Source: Streblospio benedicti
Lineage: Eukaryota; Annelida; Polychaeta; Spionida; Spionidae
NCBI GenBank assembly: GCA_019095985.1
Contig: CM032661.1
Coordinates: 4,760,875-4,824,874 of the forward strand
Length of the DNA stretch: 64,000 nt
Reading direction: 5' to 3'
The position numbers and the translations under genes are program-made. The notes under the pieces are model-generated. The model ran no database searches and was not told the origin of the DNA. It saw only the letters and a list, made by a program, of their open reading frames with translations. The first letter of the stretch is position 1, and each line of letters opens with the position of its first letter. Shown piece after piece: positions 61,601 through 64,000 of the stretch.

Positions 61601-64000
61601 AAAGCGGGCGTACCATATTTAACCCAAAGCAGCAAAAAAGCGTGATAAAATCAATGGTCACGACCTGCTTTCATTTGATCAATATTTGTGATTAATTATT
61701 GTGTACTTTTAATCAAGATTTCCATAACGTTTAAGTCAACTTTTAACAGTTGAACTTGAATAAGTCAACGTTGTTCTAGCGACGCCGTGTTCTTTGAACA
61801 CTTCTGATATATTTATAAAAATTTACTGTTGAGTGCATGATTTCTCTCAGGCTGTGCACTGATATGTGGGTTCTTACCCGTGAGCATGTGTTGCAAAGCC
61901 TAAAACTTGTACCACTTTTAGAACACTAATATATTTCTTTCCAGTATGAGTCACCGTATGTTGTTTGACAATGTGATGTGTACTTAGACTAAATGATTTT
62001 CACACATTGTGTAGGCCTACTCAGAAGGTTTCTCTCCAGTGCACACTTTGGTATATTTGGTCAAGTCGTGCTCCAAATTAAATTGCTTCCCATTTTCACT
62101 ACATTCTCACCAATATGAGGTTTCACATGACTGACAAACTTTACCTTTATTCCGAATGAATTCTAACACTGCACTGATTTAGTTTCTCTCAAGTTAGAAT
62201 TCTTATGTGTTTTGACTAAAACATTTATCCCATTCTGTGCACTTAAATGGTCTCTCACTAGTATGAACGCTGGTGTAATAAACTTAAGATTCTAGTGCTC
62301 GAGAAAGAATGGTTTCTTGCAAACTATACATTTATAAGGGTTTTCCTAATGGATATTGGGGAAAACACCCACCACAACCCTCCAGGTTTCTTAGCCCACA
62401 AAAATCGTTCCCATTGCAAAAGCCATCACTTTATATAGACGGGTGGCCCAATTGGAGCCTCTACTGTACTGGTGTTGAGCACTATTAGCAAAAAAAAAGA
62501 CTAAAAACAAGCTGGGTGTCGCCTGCACGTGGCTCTGCTGTACTCACCGTCATAACTACGTCCATCCGGGAACTGGAGCCGTGAGTCACGAGCGTCATGA
62601 CGTCACTGTCAGGGTGTGATGACGTCAGCACGTCAGCGGCGAACGTGAAGCGACGCTCAAGGTCAGACTGAGGACACAGTGAAACCTCGCTAGCTGGGAC
62701 ACTTGTTGTGGTTGTGGAAAGTGTCCCAATTACAGAGGTGTCTCCATGTGCAAGACATTGGCAGATCTCGAGTGGCAGATACAGGTTTTTGGAAAAGAGG
62801 GCACACCCACATGACGTCATAGATTTTTTATACACAGGTTCACGGAAATGCCAAAAAACCCTTGATATTTAAACTTTGGGGTGAAAACGTGGAGGGGGGG
62901 GGGTTAGTGGGGATGGCGGGAGAGGATTGCACACACCCGTAATCTGCCGATCCATATAGCACACGAGAGAATGACAAAGGGTACTTGGGAGTGAGGTCTT
63001 GCAGTACCGATATGTATACATGTAGTTGATGTTACCACCATTAACTTGTCCAACATGAACGCAAAGTTGAATTACTAATATATTCTATTCCTCATGGTCC
63101 GATCAGGGGCTTTAAAATATGAGCAACACTTGTGATAAAGTTACTCATACATATTAGTTTTAGGCTGGGAGGTGGTACTGTTCAAAGTGTTCAAACAAGT
63201 TTTAAAATGAGCCCTGAAAATCACGCTCAGATAATGATAGCTAATGATGATTTCATTTTTCCACACACATCTTAAAGAGTAAATGGTAGCCCTATAGCCT
63301 TTTTAGAAATGAGACATGCAACCAGTGGATTTCGTGGGTTTGTCAAAAGCTTGCCGACTCTGGCCTCCATATGCAGAATAGTAGTGACTTCCTTCAAATC
63401 TCACTTTCCCCCCAGTTTTTGACAAATCACACTTCCTTATAAGCCGTTACTGCCTGCGCTAAGACACTCACCTTATAATCCTTACAGTTGTCTGGTCCAG
63501 GCAGGTCCAACCCCGGGGCATGCCCACGTAGTACGTCTGCACTGTTGCCCTCACGTTCACACTCTCCAAGGCCTGCAGAAACTCAGGATCAGCCTGCACC
63601 TTCTCTCCAGAGTTGACAGAGTTGTATTTGATTGTTGTTCCATTGTGTGTTGTTTGGTTACTTGTCCTACCGTGTTGAGCTTCCCAAGAAGTGCTATGGT
63701 TAGACAAAATCTTCACAGTTTCTTTTAAACCAGTTTTAACTTCAAGTTGCGGTGGTTCTCCATGACTGATGGTGCTAGGGCCACCATGAGATGTAGCTCC
63801 ATGTTCTGGTGATGCCCTGTTGTGGCGTATAGACCTGTCATTCTCAACAAGACCACGATCAACAATTGATGTTTCAAGTAAACCACTATTGTATGCCCAG
63901 CCGAGGGCCATCGCAGCCCAGAAGGTAAAAGACGCAAATACAATTCTTCCAAATATATGTTCAAGACACATTCTAGATATTGTTGGTGTATCCAGGGAGA
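55509..64000 (-). CDS. Glycosyltransferase family 49 protein (LARGE / B4GAT1-like)
   Basis: Seven minus-strand exons join in phase: 63486-63971, 62548-62667, 60856-60940, 59472-59790, 58481-58609, 58168-58209 and 55509-55641, about 437 residues from the first visible Met. Residues 7-25 are a hydrophobic signal anchor, then a Ser/Thr/Asn-rich stem, so this is a type II Golgi membrane protein. The catalytic domain follows family 49: DVMTLVTHGSSSRM, RWSGPVSLALY, HIVLDDHQFYPNNLLREIAA, the DxD metal site in LFLNDLDFIP, LLVVPAF, FEPYVVIRRED, NNKIAFF and YKVLPDVHIVHLQHKD. Relatives add glucuronic acid to O-mannosyl glycans such as those of dystroglycan. The usual E of the (N/D)K...EL motif is changed (LLL). 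The frame stays open past 63971 to the window edge, so the start may lie outside. Confidence 0.87.
55634..56120. repeat. Degenerate array of the last-exon acceptor
   Basis: GGTAACCTCTGAAAGCACAG (complement of CTTTCAG|AGGTTACC, the real acceptor) recurs at about 55634, 55697, 55752, 55789 and 56012. ACACAAGTGTCACCATGGTA-type units lie between, and a GAGAATGGCCCT-containing insert at 55815-55995 interrupts it. Confidence 0.85.
56140..56320. other. Intron with an open minus-strand frame, unassigned
   Basis: A minus-strand frame after CAACCAGCAG stays open for about 60 codons (HDKSWLYATLAFVPKCNP) but matches no part of GT49 and is not needed for phase. I do not call it an exon. Confidence 0.2.
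56322..56500 (+). mobile_element. tRNA-derived SINE, copy 2
   Basis: GCTGCTTGGGATGATGGTAT, then GTCGTGAGTTCGAGTCCCGC (B-box), a body with GGAAGCTTAGGGTTGTAAAA, and a GAGAGAGAG tail. Opposite orientation to copy 1 at 9402-9581. Confidence 0.78.
56501..58167. other. GT49 intron, unassigned
   Basis: Holds a C-run of about 22 at 57881-57902 flanked by possible MITE sequence. No further GT49 exon is required here by phase, and I see none. Confidence 0.45.
58168..58209 (-). CDS. GT49 microexon (42 nt)
   Basis: Acceptor GTTTTCAG|GGGAAA, donor ACAAAAAG|GTAAAA. It completes an Arg codon, then GNNKIAFFLLLTK, and leaves two bases for the last exon. It supplies the NK-I-A motif (human LARGE GWNKVAHIMEL) missing between its neighbours, and its phase fits both. 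Confidence 0.82.
58481..58609 (-). CDS. GT49 exon 5
   Basis: Acceptor CGCACAG|GAGTAC, donor TTGGATAG|GTAAAA. Encodes STDFQRWYNSSNPFPVTPNS and RFEPYVVIRREDMQPYPKFF; matches the family RW...PY.V...FEPYVVVRRD block. Confidence 0.86.
58640..58760. repeat. Palindrome plus (CA)/(CGCA) microsatellite
   Basis: GTGTGTATTTCCCAGTGATT with GCAGAAACATTTTCAA faces TTGAAAATGTATCGGC and CACTGGGAAACACAC. The CGCACGCACACACG tract follows to 58760. GTTTCCCAGTGCTTGCAG also adjoins SINE copy 1 near 9375. Confidence 0.65.
58918..59101 (+). mobile_element. SINE fragments
   Basis: GCTGCTTGGCATGATAGTAT and GGTCATGAGTTCGAGTC (58918-58980) are a truncated head of the SINE. GTTGTGGGTTCGAGTTCTGG at 59050 is a second B-box-like piece with the TTAAATATAGTTAA body motif. 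Confidence 0.65.
59102..59471. other. Intron with short direct repeats
   Basis: TTAGCAAGATTTCATTCATC and GGACTTATTAAAGATTTCT occur twice near 59170-59260 (unit about 50 nt). Nothing else is seen. Confidence 0.55.
59472..59790 (-). CDS. GT49 exon 4 (DxD motif)
   Basis: Acceptor CTTCTAG|ACTCGT, donor CATCATCG|GTGAGT. Encodes SFHNRTNIGLHIVLDDHQFY, LREIAANYSHTDYLFLNDLD and on to ERHHVASFHHR. Carries the metal-binding DLD. Confidence 0.9.
59791..60855. other. GT49 intron, low complexity
   Basis: Contains a C-rich run at about 60340-60356, A-rich sequence at 60610-60650, a (CGCA)/(CA) tract at 60780-60818 and a lone CCTGGATCTGCC element end at 60818-60830, close to the exon 3 donor. Confidence 0.55.
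60856..60940 (-). CDS. GT49 exon 3
   Basis: Acceptor TTTCCGCTAG|CTGCTG, donor ATCCGTG|GTGAGT. Encodes LLGRWSGPVSLALYTPARRV and ANVTAHIR; matches family HWAGPISLALY. Confidence 0.88.
60935..61175. repeat. Duplication of the exon 3 acceptor flank
   Basis: ACAACAGTCGTCTGCCTTCT with GGTCACAGGATT occurs at about 60952 and again at 61105, and both are followed by a G-run and AATTTGTTG. The second copy lacks the CTAG acceptor. Confidence 0.8.
61176..62547. other. GT49 intron, nothing recognised
   Basis: No exon or element end identified. Segment 61930-62340 contains diffuse TTTCTCTC.AGT...ACACT motifs reminiscent of a decayed zinc-finger-array antisense, but too weak to call. Confidence 0.35.
62548..62667 (-). 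CDS. GT49 exon 2
   Basis: Acceptor GTCCTCAG|TCTGAC, donor ATGACG|GTGAGT, 40 codons, phase 0. Encodes SDLERRFTFAADVLTSSHPD and DVMTLVTHGSSSRMDVVMT, the family VSLVTQGSLDRL region. Confidence 0.87.
62678..62770. repeat. Mariner-type MITE fragment at the exon 2 acceptor
   Basis: CAGTGAAACCTCGCTAGCTG with GGACACTT faces AAGTGTCCCAATTACAGAGG. The left end lies about 11 nt upstream of exon 2 in transcript sense, so it supplies part of the acceptor region. Confidence 0.55.
62773..62951. repeat. Inverted-repeat element, TGGCAGATCCAGG family, diverged
   Basis: Begins TGGCAGATACAGGTTTTTGG, contains a G-run, and ends near CCCGTAATCTGCCG. Same family as 2054-2163 and 26300-26452. Confidence 0.6.
62952..63485. 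other. GT49 intron 1 remainder, nothing recognised
   Basis: No exon or repeat identified. Confidence 0.5.
63486..63971 (-). CDS. GT49 exon 1 (signal anchor and stem)
   Basis: Met at 63971 opens MCLEHIFGRIVFASFTFWAA and MALGWAYNSG (membrane helix), then a Ser/Thr/Asn/His-rich stem with several NxT/S sites. I chose donor ACAACT|GTAAGG at 63486, because the downstream GTGAGT would put exon 2 out of frame. The frame remains open upstream to 64000. Confidence 0.8.

Noticed and set aside
61930-62340. Decayed C2H2 zinc-finger array
   Set aside because: Only a vague rhythm of TTTCTCTC...ACAC motifs; no frame shows the C-x2-C...H-x3-H pattern.

Overview
This window looks like a contig from an AT-rich, intron-rich metazoan genome, most likely a marine invertebrate and perhaps a lophotrochozoan such as a mollusc. 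The evidence is GT-AG introns of 0.1 to 11 kb, GC-rich exons in AT-rich surroundings, a LIM-bearing hillarin-type protein, tRNA-derived SINEs, many short inverted-repeat transposons and Penelope-like retroelements. I cannot name the species. It is draft assembly: there is a 100-N gap (50738-50837) and a 2 kb block of homopolymer nonsense (about 18143-20147).

Layout. (1) 1-23.8 kb, minus strand: the 5' part of a hillarin / kyphoscoliosis-peptidase-like gene. Eight exons encode an N-terminal LIM domain and a coiled coil; the transglutaminase-like part should lie beyond the left edge. Its first intron (10.9 kb) is full of duplicated segments and holds the corrupted block. (2) 28.8-29.7 kb, minus: a three-exon gene for a 50-residue membrane micropeptide resembling STMP1. 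(3) 31.0-36.0 kb, minus: a complete ten-exon NDUFAF6 gene (complex I assembly factor 6). (4) 37.0-48.6 kb, plus, head to head with NDUFAF6: a gene with a heat-shock-factor-type DNA-binding domain. Its C-terminal exons are tandemly duplicated, and its reading frame is broken twice in this assembly. (5) 48.9-49.5 kb, plus: an intronless mitochondrial-type rhodanese gene, with a decayed tandem copy at 50.9-51.5 kb. (6) 49.5-55.3 kb: tandem repeats, a truncated Penelope-like element and inverted-repeat element fragments. (7) 55.5-64.0 kb, minus: a glycosyltransferase family 49 gene (LARGE / B4GAT1-like) rebuilt from seven exons, including a 42-nt microexon.

Three of the genes (NDUFAF6, the STMP1-like peptide, the rhodanese) probably act in mitochondria. 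I see no operon-like or pathway linkage among the rest.

Two themes stand out. First, many long palindromes share a core resembling a hammerhead ribozyme (CTGA.GA, stem, GAAA), as known from Penelope-like elements; at least ten are in introns or between genes. Second, several local repeats are anchored on exon boundaries, so true splice acceptors sit beside tandem decoy copies of themselves (hillarin exons 2 and 5, and the last GT49 exon). Gene models were assembled by eye from splice signals, phase and remembered family sequences; no database search was run.
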